A stretch of DNA of 55,061 nucleotides, taken from IMG/VR virus record IMGVR_UViG_3300030109_000603, positions 1 to 55,061 of that record. One strand, written 5' to 3'. Shown here in pieces: positions 13,756-20,354 of this stretch. The notes beneath the pieces are model-generated. The model was not told where the DNA came from. It did not search any database and saw only the letters and a program-made list of their open reading frames with translations. The translations under genes and the position numbers were made by a program. Source of the DNA: a virus. Each line of letters begins with the position of its first letter. The first letter of the stretch is position 1.

Positions 13756-14332
13756 GTTAACTTTCCCTTTAGGGAAAACTTTCTGATCTTTTGGTGCGCA
13801 TTATGCGCAAGGAAAAGCTAGGGGTATACCTCTGCGCCTTGACCCTTTAGGGTTGACCATAGCTTAACCCCTTGGGGTTACCTCCAAAAATTCCCCTTAA
13901 AATACTTGTATTTTAGAGAACAAGAATCCCTTATTGTTTTAAAAAACAATAGATAACAATGCTTTAGCATTGTAGGTAGCTCAAAATCCTACGGATTCAG
14001 ACACGCATAGCCTCTTCAGAGGCCGGGGGCATGGGCCACTGGGGGGATACCCGTATGCGTATACACTCAATGACAGAGGGGGGTATTTTTTAAGTGTTAA
14101 CTACAATAAATATAGGCCCATATATAGTATTCTCTATAGAAAACAGGGGGTTAACCCTGCAGTTGGTACGAAAGGTAGACATACTTTTAGAGTATTGTAA
14201 AGATATGTTACAGTGTTTGTAACAATTTGTGATTAACTGGACTTATACTTTGTAGTAACTGGCTATATGTAGAGTATTAATAATGTTAATACTAATTATG
14301 AATATTATTCATATTAATTCTTACTTTAAGTG

Positions 14333-14360
14333 TTGACAAATATTAAAAGTGCGGTATAAT
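14333..14360 (+). promoter_or_regulatory. Strong rightward sigma70-type promoter
   Basis: Perfect TTGACA (14333-14338) and TATAAT (14355-14360), with a 16-bp spacer. Two copies of TATACTTA follow at once (about 14360-14380), a possible operator at the start of the transcript. Confidence 0.8.
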
Positions 14361-14389
14361 ATACTTAAAGGATATACTTAGAGTATGTC

Positions 14390-14437
14390 TTAAATACTAA
14401 ATACTATTAATAATTATAATTAATAATTAGTATTTAA
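14390..14437. repeat. Long AT-rich inverted repeat
   Basis: Arms TTAAATACTAA (14390-14400) and TTAGTATTTAA (14427-14437), perfect over 11 bp, with a 26-bp A/T spacer that itself is nearly palindromic. It lies between the two rightward promoters. It could be a melting or cruciform element at an origin, or a leader hairpin. Confidence 0.6.
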
Positions 14438-14489
14438 AGAAATCCTTTAAGGATAGTGTGAATTTTTTTACTGTCGTAGGTAAAAAGTA

Positions 14490-14517
14490 TTGACTTCCCA
14501 TTTTAAAATAGTATAAC
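14490..14517 (+). promoter_or_regulatory. Rightward promoter next to the first late gene
   Basis: TTGACT (14490-14495), 16-bp spacer, TATAAC (14512-14517). The expected start point, about 14524, falls only a few bases before the GTG at 14531, so the transcript would be almost leaderless. AATAGTATAACTA is shared exactly with the promoter at 29736-29763. Confidence 0.7.
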
Positions 14518-14530
14518 TAAGGACAATCAA

Positions 14531-14776
14531 GTGCCAAAGATGTATTCTGATGATAATGTGCTAGTAGAGTTCTACAAAGCTCTAGCTGATGAAGACGAAG
14601 GTAGGCTACGTAGAGTACACATCCCCAGATCTGATGTATTCTACGTAAGAGAAAAAATATTTCAAGACACTGGCGTTAAGTATTCCCTAGATAGAGTAGA
14701 AAGAGCTATGTATCTAGAGGGTCATCTTAGTGCCAGTGATGTATTTCAACCTAATGTAAAAAGGGAATGGGAATGA
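14531..14776 (+). CDS. Hypothetical protein (81 aa), first rightward gene
   Basis: GTG start behind AAGGA. It is a soluble charged protein with a helix-turn-helix-like C-terminal half (VKYSLDRVERAMYLEGHL) that I cannot assign. It ends in an ATGA overlap with the next gene and heads the holin-endolysin cluster. Confidence 0.65.
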   Translation: MPKMYSDDNVLVEFYKALADEDEGRLRRVHIPRSDVFYVREKIFQDTGVKYSLDRVERAMYLEGHLSASDVFQPNVKREWE

Positions 14777-14979
14777 CGATAGCAATGGAACGTATATTAG
14801 CTTGGAAGATTATGCCCCGGCTAATGATGTTAGTAATGACTTGGATGTATATTGAAGTTTTGTTTTGGTTTATGTCGTTATCTTCTGCTGACATGACTTC
14901 TCAAGCTACTGCACTTACAGCTACAGTAACTGGTGCCATGACAGGTGCATTTGCTGTTTGGTTAGGACATGAGAAATGA
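14773..14979 (+). CDS. Small membrane protein near the holin (68 aa)
   Basis: Start set at ATG 14773, in an ATGA overlap with the upstream stop; a second ATG six bases earlier is an alternative. Two transmembrane helices (about 15-33 and 45-64, with TATVTGAMTGAFAVWLG). Its position directly before a holin suggests a holin partner or antiholin, but this is inference. Similar proteins occur in marine phages as far as I remember. Confidence 0.65.
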   Translation: MTIAMERILAWKIMPRLMMLVMTWMYIEVLFWFMSLSSADMTSQATALTATVTGAMTGAFAVWLGHEK

Positions 14980-15368
14980 TACAGGCATTAATAGGTCCAG
15001 TATCAAGTTTAGTAGGAACGTGGTTAAATGGAAAAGTTGAAACTAAAGCTGCAGAAACTAAAGCAAAAGTTGCCAAAGCTGAAGCTGAAGCGCAAATTAT
15101 GCTGTCTCGTGCAACCAGTGAGGCAGATTGGGAAAAAATTATGGCGCAAGGTAGTCAGTCTTCGTGGAAAGATGAATGGCTAACTATTTTGTTTTCTATC
15201 CCATTGATTCTAGTTTTCACTGGCAATTGGGGTAGAGAGATTGTGGCAAATGGTTTTGTCGCATTAGAGACAATGCCTGAGTGGTATCAGTATACACTAG
15301 GCGTAATTGTAGCAGCAAGTTTTGGTGTACGCTCTGCTACCAGATTTTTTAATGGGAAAAATAAATAA
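14976..15368 (+). CDS. Holin, GTA-type three-TM family
   Basis: Matches the 'holin of 3TMs, for gene-transfer release' family. It has an N-terminal hydrophobic segment (IQALIGPVSSLVGTWLNG) and a charged Ala/Lys/Glu helix (KAAETKAKVAKAEAEA). Then comes the conserved SWKDEWLTILFSIPLILVF and a final hydrophobic helix with GVRSATRFF. It forms holes in the inner membrane at lysis. It overlaps both neighbours by 1-4 bases and precedes the endolysin, a standard lysis cassette. Confidence 0.85.
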   Translation: MIQALIGPVSSLVGTWLNGKVETKAAETKAKVAKAEAEAQIMLSRATSEADWEKIMAQGSQSSWKDEWLTILFSIPLILVFTGNWGREIVANGFVALETMPEWYQYTLGVIVAASFGVRSATRFFNGKNK

Positions 15369-15820
15369 TGTTTAAACTAAGCAGACGTAGCCTTGACAGG
15401 CTTGAAGGTGTAGATGAACGCATGGTAACAGCAGTTAAACATGCTATTACAGCAACAAATACTGATTTTGGAGTTATTCAAGGTATGCGAACTTTAGAGC
15501 AACAGAAAGAACTGGTTGCAAAAGGCGCAAGTCAAACCATGAAGAGTAAGCACTTAGAAGGACTAGCAGTTGACCTGATGGCTTATATTAATGGTCGTGG
15601 CTCTTGGGAGCTAAACCTGTACGATGATCTAGCTGATGCTATGAAAGAAGGTGCTAACTTTGCTGGGTGTAAAATCCGCTGGGGTGCAGCATGGCACATA
15701 GATAATATTGGTGAGTATGAAGGTACTATGGAAGATGCTATGAATGAGTACATTGATTTACGTAGGTCACAAGGACGTAGACCATTTATTGATGGACCTC
15801 ATTTTGAACTAATGGTTTGA
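15368..15820 (+). CDS. Endolysin, peptidase M15 (L-alanyl-D-glutamate or D,D-carboxypeptidase type)
   Basis: A 150-residue zinc peptidase. Metal-binding motif SKHLEGLAVDLM (S-x-H-x3-G-x-A-x-D) near residues 58-70 and the final DGPHFEL histidine fit the M15 fold. It cuts the peptide cross-bridge of peptidoglycan. No signal peptide is present, so release depends on the holin encoded just upstream. TAATG overlap with the holin gene. Confidence 0.9.
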   Translation: MFKLSRRSLDRLEGVDERMVTAVKHAITATNTDFGVIQGMRTLEQQKELVAKGASQTMKSKHLEGLAVDLMAYINGRGSWELNLYDDLADAMKEGANFAGCKIRWGAAWHIDNIGEYEGTMEDAMNEYIDLRRSQGRRPFIDGPHFELMV

Positions 15821-15844
15821 CGATTAAATTTATTTACATATAAT
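15817..15844 (+). promoter_or_regulatory. Rightward promoter after the lysis cassette
   Basis: TTGACG (15817-15822, overlapping the endolysin stop), 16-bp spacer, TATAAT (15839-15844). It would drive the small-gene run beginning at 15911. Confidence 0.7.
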
Positions 15845-15856
15845 AAATATTATAAG

Positions 15857-15895
15857 TGTAAGGGTAAATAGTGAATCGTCCACGTTCCCCTTACA
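15857..15895 (+). promoter_or_regulatory. Leader hairpin
   Basis: TGTAAGGG (15857-15864) pairs with CCCTTACA (15888-15895) over a 23-nt loop, in the leader between the promoter at 15817 and the ATG at 15911. No T tract follows, so it is a leader structure rather than a terminator. Confidence 0.5.
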
Positions 15896-15910
15896 AATAA
15901 AGGATTAAAG

Positions 15911-16204
15911 ATGTCTATACCTGAACGGGTCAAAAATAAGATGAAGGAAGAGGGGCTAAAGGGTGTTAATAAACCTAAGCGTACTCCTAACCATCCTAAG
16001 AAATCACACTGTGTTATGGCAAAAGAAGGTGATACATATAAGTTTATCCGATTTGGTCAACAGGGTGTAAAAGGCGCAGGGAAAAATCCTACATCTAAAA
16101 AAGATAAGGCTCGTAAGAAAAGTTATTATGCAAGGCATGATGCACAAGACTCTAAGCCAAGTAAATTAAGTGCTCGTTATTGGAGCCACAAAGTAAAATG
16201 GTAA
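15911..16204 (+). CDS. Conserved small basic phage protein (97 aa)
   Basis: ATG behind AAAGGATTAAAG. Basic throughout (about 30% Lys+Arg), with KFIRFGQQGVKGAGKNP, SYYARHDAQ and the ending SARYWSHKVKW. I recall such proteins in marine phages without a known function. It could be a DNA-associated virion or packaging protein, but this is not established. Confidence 0.65.
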   Translation: MSIPERVKNKMKEEGLKGVNKPKRTPNHPKKSHCVMAKEGDTYKFIRFGQQGVKGAGKNPTSKKDKARKKSYYARHDAQDSKPSKLSARYWSHKVKW

Positions 16205-16218
16205 AAAGGAAACCTAAA

Positions 16219-16578
16219 ATGAAAACTCTAGCAACTATCTTGGCTTTAACAGCTACAACTGCAACAGCAGCAGACTTTCCTATGTGGGGTCAAACAGTAT
16301 CTATTGGTGCTGAATCAGACACAAGCTACACCACTGGTGTAGAAGATTGGAAATGGGAACTAACTCCTTATGCTGGTATCAGCATGATGGGAGTAGGTCT
16401 AACTGTAGAAACAGAAATTGACATGCTTAAACTAGATGAAGATGATATCTTTACTGGTATAGATGTAACTTTGAATTATGTAGTGCCACAAACTAATATG
16501 AATCTTTATTCTGAAGTTTCTTCGGATAAAGACTTTAAATTTGGTGATGTAGAAATTGGGGCGAAGATTAAGTTCTAA
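16219..16578 (+). CDS. Secreted, outer-membrane barrel-like protein (119 aa)
   Basis: Start set at ATG 16219 (AAGGAAACCTAAA upstream), which gives a textbook signal peptide: MKTLATILALTATTATAA, cut before DFPMWG. The mature part alternates polar and hydrophobic residues as in short beta strands and ends in Phe (IGAKIKF), the C-terminal signature of outer membrane barrels. It is probably exported to the periplasm or outer membrane of the host. A role in superinfection exclusion or envelope change is a guess. No family is recognised. Confidence 0.65.
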   Translation: MKTLATILALTATTATAADFPMWGQTVSIGAESDTSYTTGVEDWKWELTPYAGISMMGVGLTVETEIDMLKLDEDDIFTGIDVTLNYVVPQTNMNLYSEVSSDKDFKFGDVEIGAKIKF

Positions 16579-16829
16579 TGACATTAATATCTCATTTCCC
16601 TTTACCTAACTTTCCTTTTCAAACTCACGAAAATATTGTCTTTGAAAAAGCAGATAAAGATAGGTCTAGTAGAAATAACCAAGAGTATAAACCAGAAGAA
16701 CCTAATAGGATTACTCCTGATACACCAGTAGAAGATCTTAAACTGGTTAATCAGATGTATGCTTACAACCCTAATCCTAACAAACTACGTACACCCACTG
16801 GACAAATAGTAGACTTTATTGTGGCATGA
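16578..16829 (+). CDS. Hypothetical protein (83 aa)
   Basis: TAATG overlap with the upstream gene. It is rich in Pro, Asn and charged residues (NNQEYKPEEPNRITPDTPVEDL) and probably disordered. No family is recognised. Confidence 0.6.
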   Translation: MTLISHFPLPNFPFQTHENIVFEKADKDRSSRNNQEYKPEEPNRITPDTPVEDLKLVNQMYAYNPNPNKLRTPTGQIVDFIVA

Positions 16830-17122
16830 AAAAGAAAGATCCTAAAGTAGGTACTGGTAAAAAACCTAAAGGCTCAGGCCGCAGGTTATATACAGACGAG
16901 AATCCTAAAGATACGGTATCAATTAAGTTTGCTACTATGGACGATGCAAAGGCCACAATAGCAAAAGTAAAAAGAATTAAAAAACCTTACGCAAGAAAAA
17001 TTCAGATCTTGACAGTAGCAGAACAACGTGCTAGAGTAATGAAGAAAACTGCAATAGCTAATTTATTTAAAGCCGCTAAAGCAGACTTGCGAAGGAAACA
17101 TAATGCCGTATCTAACAAGTAG
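16826..17122 (+). CDS. DUF5872-like basic protein (98 aa)
   Basis: Overlaps the upstream gene by four bases (ATGA). The N-terminus KVGTGKKPKGSGRRLYTDEN followed by PKDTVSIKFAT matches what I recall of DUF5872, and the C-terminus is basic and helical (TVAEQRARVMKK). Function unknown; a nucleic-acid role is suggested by charge only. Confidence 0.6.
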   Translation: MKKKDPKVGTGKKPKGSGRRLYTDENPKDTVSIKFATMDDAKATIAKVKRIKKPYARKIQILTVAEQRARVMKKTAIANLFKAAKADLRRKHNAVSNK

Positions 17123-17783
17123 TATACCGTACTTTAAAGCATGGGTAAGAAAAGAGTATACAAATAATTTAGAGGATTATCATGGAGAGTATCTCCACTG
17201 CATGGTCATTGGCGTCACTACTATGCCAAACAGGACTCTCAGCTTTCAAGTTATTTTTACTGGCTGCGAGTCTGACTTTGATGATGGTCCCAATATACAT
17301 GGTGGTGCGATGTGGGCTAGACTACCTCTTGTAGCTTTAGTTGCAGACACACCACTAGAAGAATGGCCCGAAGAATTACCACCTTATTTAGCCCAGCCTT
17401 GGGATTGCATGTCGCACACACACTCTGTGTATAAGTTAGAACGTGCAAGTCCTGCCCCTTGGATAGCAAAGGTAGATGGAAATTTTTATCCAGCTAAATA
17501 TTATTTTACTGTAGATTATACAGATAATGAAGTAGCTGATGATCCTGCACAACATAAACAATCTCATGTACTTGAGTTGTTAGACGCAGGTAAATACACT
17601 GGTAACATTGTTGCGTTGCCCAATAACAGAGTGAGAGTAACTCACCCAGCATGGTTTGAAGTAGGAGAAGGTGCTCCAGACTTTAAACCTAATCAACATA
17701 TATACAACTCGAAAGAAAACGTAGACTATGTTTGGGATACGCAACGAGTGTTTAATAATCTATACAGTGAGGAAGAATCATGA
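17103..17783 (+). CDS. Conserved hypothetical protein (226 aa)
   Basis: A soluble, acidic, beta-rich protein with several Trp and Pro (GGAMWARLPLVAL, PWDCMSHTHSVYKLERASPAPWIAKV). The composition fits a structural or virion-associated protein, but no family is recognised. It overlaps both neighbours slightly, in the same transcript as the small basic genes. Confidence 0.65.
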   Translation: MPYLTSSIPYFKAWVRKEYTNNLEDYHGEYLHCMVIGVTTMPNRTLSFQVIFTGCESDFDDGPNIHGGAMWARLPLVALVADTPLEEWPEELPPYLAQPWDCMSHTHSVYKLERASPAPWIAKVDGNFYPAKYYFTVDYTDNEVADDPAQHKQSHVLELLDAGKYTGNIVALPNNRVRVTHPAWFEVGEGAPDFKPNQHIYNSKENVDYVWDTQRVFNNLYSEEES

Positions 17784-18064
17784 TGAAGAAAAAAGGATAT
17801 GCTAAAGGTGGTATGCCTATGACCACAGTAAATGGTAAAAAAGTACCTAAGTTTGCAGCAGATGGAAAAGGTGCAAACGATATGAAAAAAGGTATGCGTA
17901 AAGGCGGCATGGCTAAAAAAGGTTATGCTAAAGGCGGTGCTATGATGAAAAAGAAAGCATACGCTAAAGGTGGTAAAGTAGCTATGTATAATCAGGGTGG
18001 CATGGTTAAGTCTACAGGAACAATTCCTACTGGAATTAACAACCCTAAAAATACTTATAAGTAA
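17780..18064 (+). CDS. Lys/Gly-rich KGG-repeat protein (94 aa)
   Basis: Contains at least four copies of (Y)AKGG-type motifs (KKGYAKGGMP, MRKGGMAKKGYAKGG, KKAYAKGG) and an NQGGMVK motif. It is highly basic and probably disordered. The same motif recurs in the virion proteins at 24058 and 41297 and at the end of the 91-residue protein at 19320, which suggests a shared binding partner. Confidence 0.7.
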   Translation: MMKKKGYAKGGMPMTTVNGKKVPKFAADGKGANDMKKGMRKGGMAKKGYAKGGAMMKKKAYAKGGKVAMYNQGGMVKSTGTIPTGINNPKNTYK

Positions 18065-18073
18065 GGAAGAAAA

Positions 18074-18574
18074 ATGGCTGTAACATTACGCACATATTTA
18101 AACAACCAACTAAAGGCAAAAGGTTTAACTGTCGCCCAAGCTAAAAAGAATGCCAGCAAATATAAAAGTATTGCTGCAGCTAAAAAGGCTGGATCACTTT
18201 ACTACACAGATAAGAATGGTAAAGTAATGGCTGCTGTATATGCAGAAGATCTTAAAAAACCTTTGACCAGTTCTGTACGTCCTAAAGCTAAACCTAAAAA
18301 GAAACCCGGAAAACCCCAAGGTCCAACAAGACTTGGTGCTATGACACTAGCTGAAAAAGTAGAAGTAGAGGCAGCTAATAAAGCTAATAAAGCAGCACGT
18401 AAAAAAATGGGTGAACTTCCATCATTACCAAAGGGTACAGATACTAAACTACCTAGTCAATCTGCAGCATTTACTGCTTTCTTTAAAAAGAATAAAGCTA
18501 AGTTTAAAAAAGAAAGTGGTAAAGGATACAATATGGGTGCGGCTTTAAAAGCCTTTAATAAGCAAAAGAAATAA
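18074..18574 (+). CDS. Basic hypothetical protein (166 aa)
   Basis: A Lys/Ala-rich protein. The N-terminal part has TLRTYLNNQLKAKGLTVAQA and SLYYTDKNGKVMAAVYAEDL, followed by a disordered KPKAKPKKKPGKPQGP linker and a basic helical C-terminus. It may be a DNA-binding or internal virion protein. No family is recognised. Confidence 0.65.
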   Translation: MAVTLRTYLNNQLKAKGLTVAQAKKNASKYKSIAAAKKAGSLYYTDKNGKVMAAVYAEDLKKPLTSSVRPKAKPKKKPGKPQGPTRLGAMTLAEKVEVEAANKANKAARKKMGELPSLPKGTDTKLPSQSAAFTAFFKKNKAKFKKESGKGYNMGAALKAFNKQKK

Positions 18575-18939
18575 TGGCTACAGTAACTACAGCTAAGTAT
18601 TTTACTAAGTCAAAAGACTTATCTGCTACGTCAGGTGGGGCAAGTGGTGATGTTATATACACTTGTCCTGCTAATTTTATTTCTCTTATTAAATTTTTAC
18701 ATGTATCTAGTGGATCTAGTGCCACAAAGAAATACAGTCTCCAGTGGTACGAAGCTGCAACAACTACTTATCATTTTATTATAGATGAACATAGTGTAGC
18801 AGGTAATGGTATCGAAGAAGTTGTAGAAGGTGGTGCATATCTTGCACTAGCTGCTGGCGATAAGATAGTAGGATTTGAAGAAAGCAGTTCTGACTTTCAT
18901 GTGATTATATCAGGTGAGGAACATTTTCAACCTACTTAA
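18574..18939 (+). CDS. Beta-rich, possibly structural protein (121 aa)
   Basis: TAATG overlap with the upstream gene. Ser/Thr/Gly-rich beta segments (FISLIKFLHVSSGSS, KIVGFEESSSDFHVIISG) resemble small capsid-decoration or fibre-associated proteins. No catalytic motif. Assignment is tentative. Confidence 0.6.
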   Translation: MATVTTAKYFTKSKDLSATSGGASGDVIYTCPANFISLIKFLHVSSGSSATKKYSLQWYEAATTTYHFIIDEHSVAGNGIEEVVEGGAYLALAAGDKIVGFEESSSDFHVIISGEEHFQPT

Positions 18940-18951
18940 TGCATAACGGGG

Positions 18952-18980
18952 TTGCAATATTATCTGTAGTATGTTATAAC
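18952..18980 (+). promoter_or_regulatory. Rightward promoter before the DUF1127 gene
   Basis: TTGCAA (18952-18957), 17-bp spacer, TATAAC (18975-18980), continuing TATAACTA as at 14512 and 29758. It serves the DUF1127 gene and the terminase cluster. Confidence 0.6.
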
Positions 18981-19025
18981 TAAATGTGTAAAACTACTCC
19001 TGCACAAATAAAAAGGAGTGGTGCT

Positions 19026-19166
19026 ATGTTAAAAAGAATATTTAAAAAGATTCAAGAGAATCAACAACGAAGAGCAGACTATTGGATACTCATGAACTTG
19101 AGTGATAAGGATCTGCACGATATGGGGATCAGTCGTGGCGAAATCAGGCAAAAAATCTACGGTTAA
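19026..19166 (+). CDS. DUF1127-domain small protein (46 aa)
   Basis: Start at ATG 19026 behind AAGGAGTGGTGCT; an upstream ATG at 18984 lacks a Shine-Dalgarno. The C-terminal half, LMNLSDKDLHDMGISRGEIRQKI, is a clear DUF1127 motif. The N-terminus is basic (KRIFKKIQ). In alphaproteobacteria, DUF1127 proteins are small Arg-rich regulators, some shown to bind RNA. On a phage, with its own promoter just before the terminase genes, it may reprogramme host RNA metabolism or copy a host regulator. That role is inference. Confidence 0.8.
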   Translation: MLKRIFKKIQENQQRRADYWILMNLSDKDLHDMGISRGEIRQKIYG

Positions 19167-19320
19167 TGCGGCAGGAAATTATACTAAGCCTACTATGCGT
19201 AAACGTCTTGTTGCATCCGTTAAAGCTGGCAGCAAAGGTGGAAAACCCGGACAGTGGAGTGCAAGGAAGGCCCAAATGGTCGCAAAACAATATAAAGCAA
19301 AAGGTGGGGGCTATAAGTAA
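19135..19320 (+). CDS. Small basic protein (61 aa), GTG start
   Basis: GTG at 19135 with GGGGA seven bases upstream, overlapping the DUF1127 gene by 32 bases. The product begins MAKSGKKSTVNAAGNYTK and ends GGKPGQWSARKAQMVAKQYK plus AKGGGYK. I recall near-identical endings in other marine phages. It probably binds nucleic acid, unproven. Confidence 0.6.
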   Translation: MAKSGKKSTVNAAGNYTKPTMRKRLVASVKAGSKGGKPGQWSARKAQMVAKQYKAKGGGYK

Positions 19321-19595
19321 TGGCCCTTGCTAAATCCCAAAAAAGTTTAAAATCTTGGACGAAACAAAAGTGGAGGACCAAGAGTGGGAAACCTAGTGCT
19401 AAAACTGGTGAACGGTATCTACCTGATAAGGCTATTAAGTCTCTTAGCGATGCTGAGTATGCCTCTACAACCAGAGCTAAACGAAAAGGCACTAAGGCAG
19501 GTAAGCAGCATGTGGCTCAACCTAAAAGCATTGCAAAGAAAACGAAACCCTTTAGAGCCTCTAAGGGTGGAATGGTAAGAAAGAAAAAGAAATGA
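19320..19595 (+). CDS. Conserved basic phage protein (91 aa)
   Basis: TAATG overlap upstream. Motifs SLKSWTKQKWRTKSGKPS and GERYLPDKAIKSLSDAEY look like those of small proteins found beside terminase in other marine phages. It ends with a KGG motif (RASKGGMVRKKKK). Function unknown. Confidence 0.65.
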   Translation: MALAKSQKSLKSWTKQKWRTKSGKPSAKTGERYLPDKAIKSLSDAEYASTTRAKRKGTKAGKQHVAQPKSIAKKTKPFRASKGGMVRKKKK

Positions 19596-19957
19596 GCCGT
19601 AATCTAACGGAAAAACAACAAAAGTTTCTTGATGTATTATTTGAAGAAGCTCAAGGTAATTTATCTCAGGCAAGAAAGTTGGCTGGGTATGCTGAGACTG
19701 TGGCAACTTCATCTATTGTAAATTCTTTACAAGATGAAATTGCAGATCTTACTAAACGGTTTATTGCATCTAGTGCTACTAAAGCTGCATATTCTATGAA
19801 ACAAATTATGGATAGTCCAACTGATTTGGGTAATAAAGAAAAAATGGCAGCAGCAAAAGATGTATTAGACCGCAGTGGATTTAAAGCATCTGATAGAGTA
19901 GAGGTTACCGCAGCAAGTCCTTTATTTATTTTACCGCCTAAAAATGAAGAAGATTGA
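19592..19957 (+). CDS. terS: Terminase small subunit
   Basis: The N-terminus LTEKQQKFLDVLFEEAQGN is the typical helix-turn-helix start of TerS proteins, followed by SQARKLAGYAE, a long helical middle and a VLDRSGFKASDRVEV region that fits terminase small subunits. It recognises the packaging site and recruits TerL. It overlaps its neighbours by 4 and 14 bases. Confidence 0.8.
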   Translation: MSRNLTEKQQKFLDVLFEEAQGNLSQARKLAGYAETVATSSIVNSLQDEIADLTKRFIASSATKAAYSMKQIMDSPTDLGNKEKMAAAKDVLDRSGFKASDRVEVTAASPLFILPPKNEED

Positions 19958-20354
19958 TAGAGTCTGGACATTACCTGCACCAAAGCCAGATGAAAAATTT
20001 GAGTGGAGAAAAGTTGTTAGGGTTGGCAGAGTAGTGCCTTTTGGGTATAGACAAGACCCTGATGATTGTGATATACTCTTACCTATCCCAGAAGAGCTAG
20101 ATCTCTTAGAGGAAGCTAAAAAATACCTAAGACAATATAGCTACAGAGATGTAGCAGCTTGGTTAACCGAAGAATCAGGTAGATATATATCTCATGTAGG
20201 TTTAATGAAGAGAGTTCAAATTGAGCGAAAACGTAAGAGAGAAGCTTCAAACCAACGCTACCTCGCTGAAAAATATAAAAAAGCCCTCGAAAAAGCGCAG
20301 AAACTTGAAGAAGAAAGACTTGGTGGAAAAGAAACCAGAGCCTCTTCAGATTGA
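19944..20354 (+). CDS. Hypothetical protein between terminase subunits (136 aa)
   Basis: An N-terminal beta segment, then a helix-turn-helix-like stretch YSYRDVAAWLTEESGRYISH, and a long basic coiled coil (KRKREASNQRYLAEKYKKALEKAQKL). The position between TerS and TerL and the likely DNA-binding fold suggest a packaging accessory. It overlaps TerL by about 30 bases at its 3' end. Confidence 0.65.
   Translation: MKKIDRVWTLPAPKPDEKFEWRKVVRVGRVVPFGYRQDPDDCDILLPIPEELDLLEEAKKYLRQYSYRDVAAWLTEESGRYISHVGLMKRVQIERKRKREASNQRYLAEKYKKALEKAQKLEEERLGGKETRASSD

Larger units (their letters stand above)
12677..14023. repeat. Dense array of about 40 short hairpins
   Basis: Inverted repeats, nearly all perfect, with 4-9 bp stems (mostly 5-8) and mostly 2-5 nt loops follow one another about every 30 bp across two genes and non-coding DNA. 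Examples by position: 12704-12720, 12731-12750, 12859-12875, 12891-12911, 12988-13007, 13021-13039, 13086-13102, 13122-13140, 13157-13172, 13214-13232, 13235-13253, 13261-13278, 13284-13299, 13317-13332, 13362-13376, 13392-13406, 13440-13454, 13472-13487, 13491-13508, 13513-13530, 13537-13555, 13561-13576, 13598-13610, 13716-13734, 13762-13777, 13795-13809, 13865-13880, 13898-13915, 13932-13951, 13956-13973, 13985-13997, 14010-14023. Stem sequences differ from one another, so it is the folding, not a sequence, that repeats. Many loops are TTTA, TCC or CGAA. Confidence 0.85.
13629..14530. other. Divergent intergenic control region (902 bp), candidate replication origin
   Basis: No gene is supported here. 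The left part (13630-14023) is the continuation of the hairpin array. It is followed by a short GC-rich stretch (14021-14090) with G runs. The right part (14095-14470) is very AT-rich with several inverted repeats: 14273-14293, 14390-14437 and ATCCTTTAAGGAT at 14441-14453. It ends with two rightward promoters. A divergent, AT-rich, structured region between the two arms is where an origin would be expected. No iterons or known origin motif are recognised. Confidence 0.55.

Noticed and set aside
12677-14023. CRISPR array or CsrB-like RNA as explanation of the hairpin field
   Set aside because: There is no repeated sequence with regular spacers, and only four of about 30 loops show GGA on the transcribed strand.
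14021-14090. G-quadruplex in the GC-rich stretch
   Set aside because: The G runs are uneven in spacing and interrupted; four regular runs of three or more within a short span are not convincing by eye.
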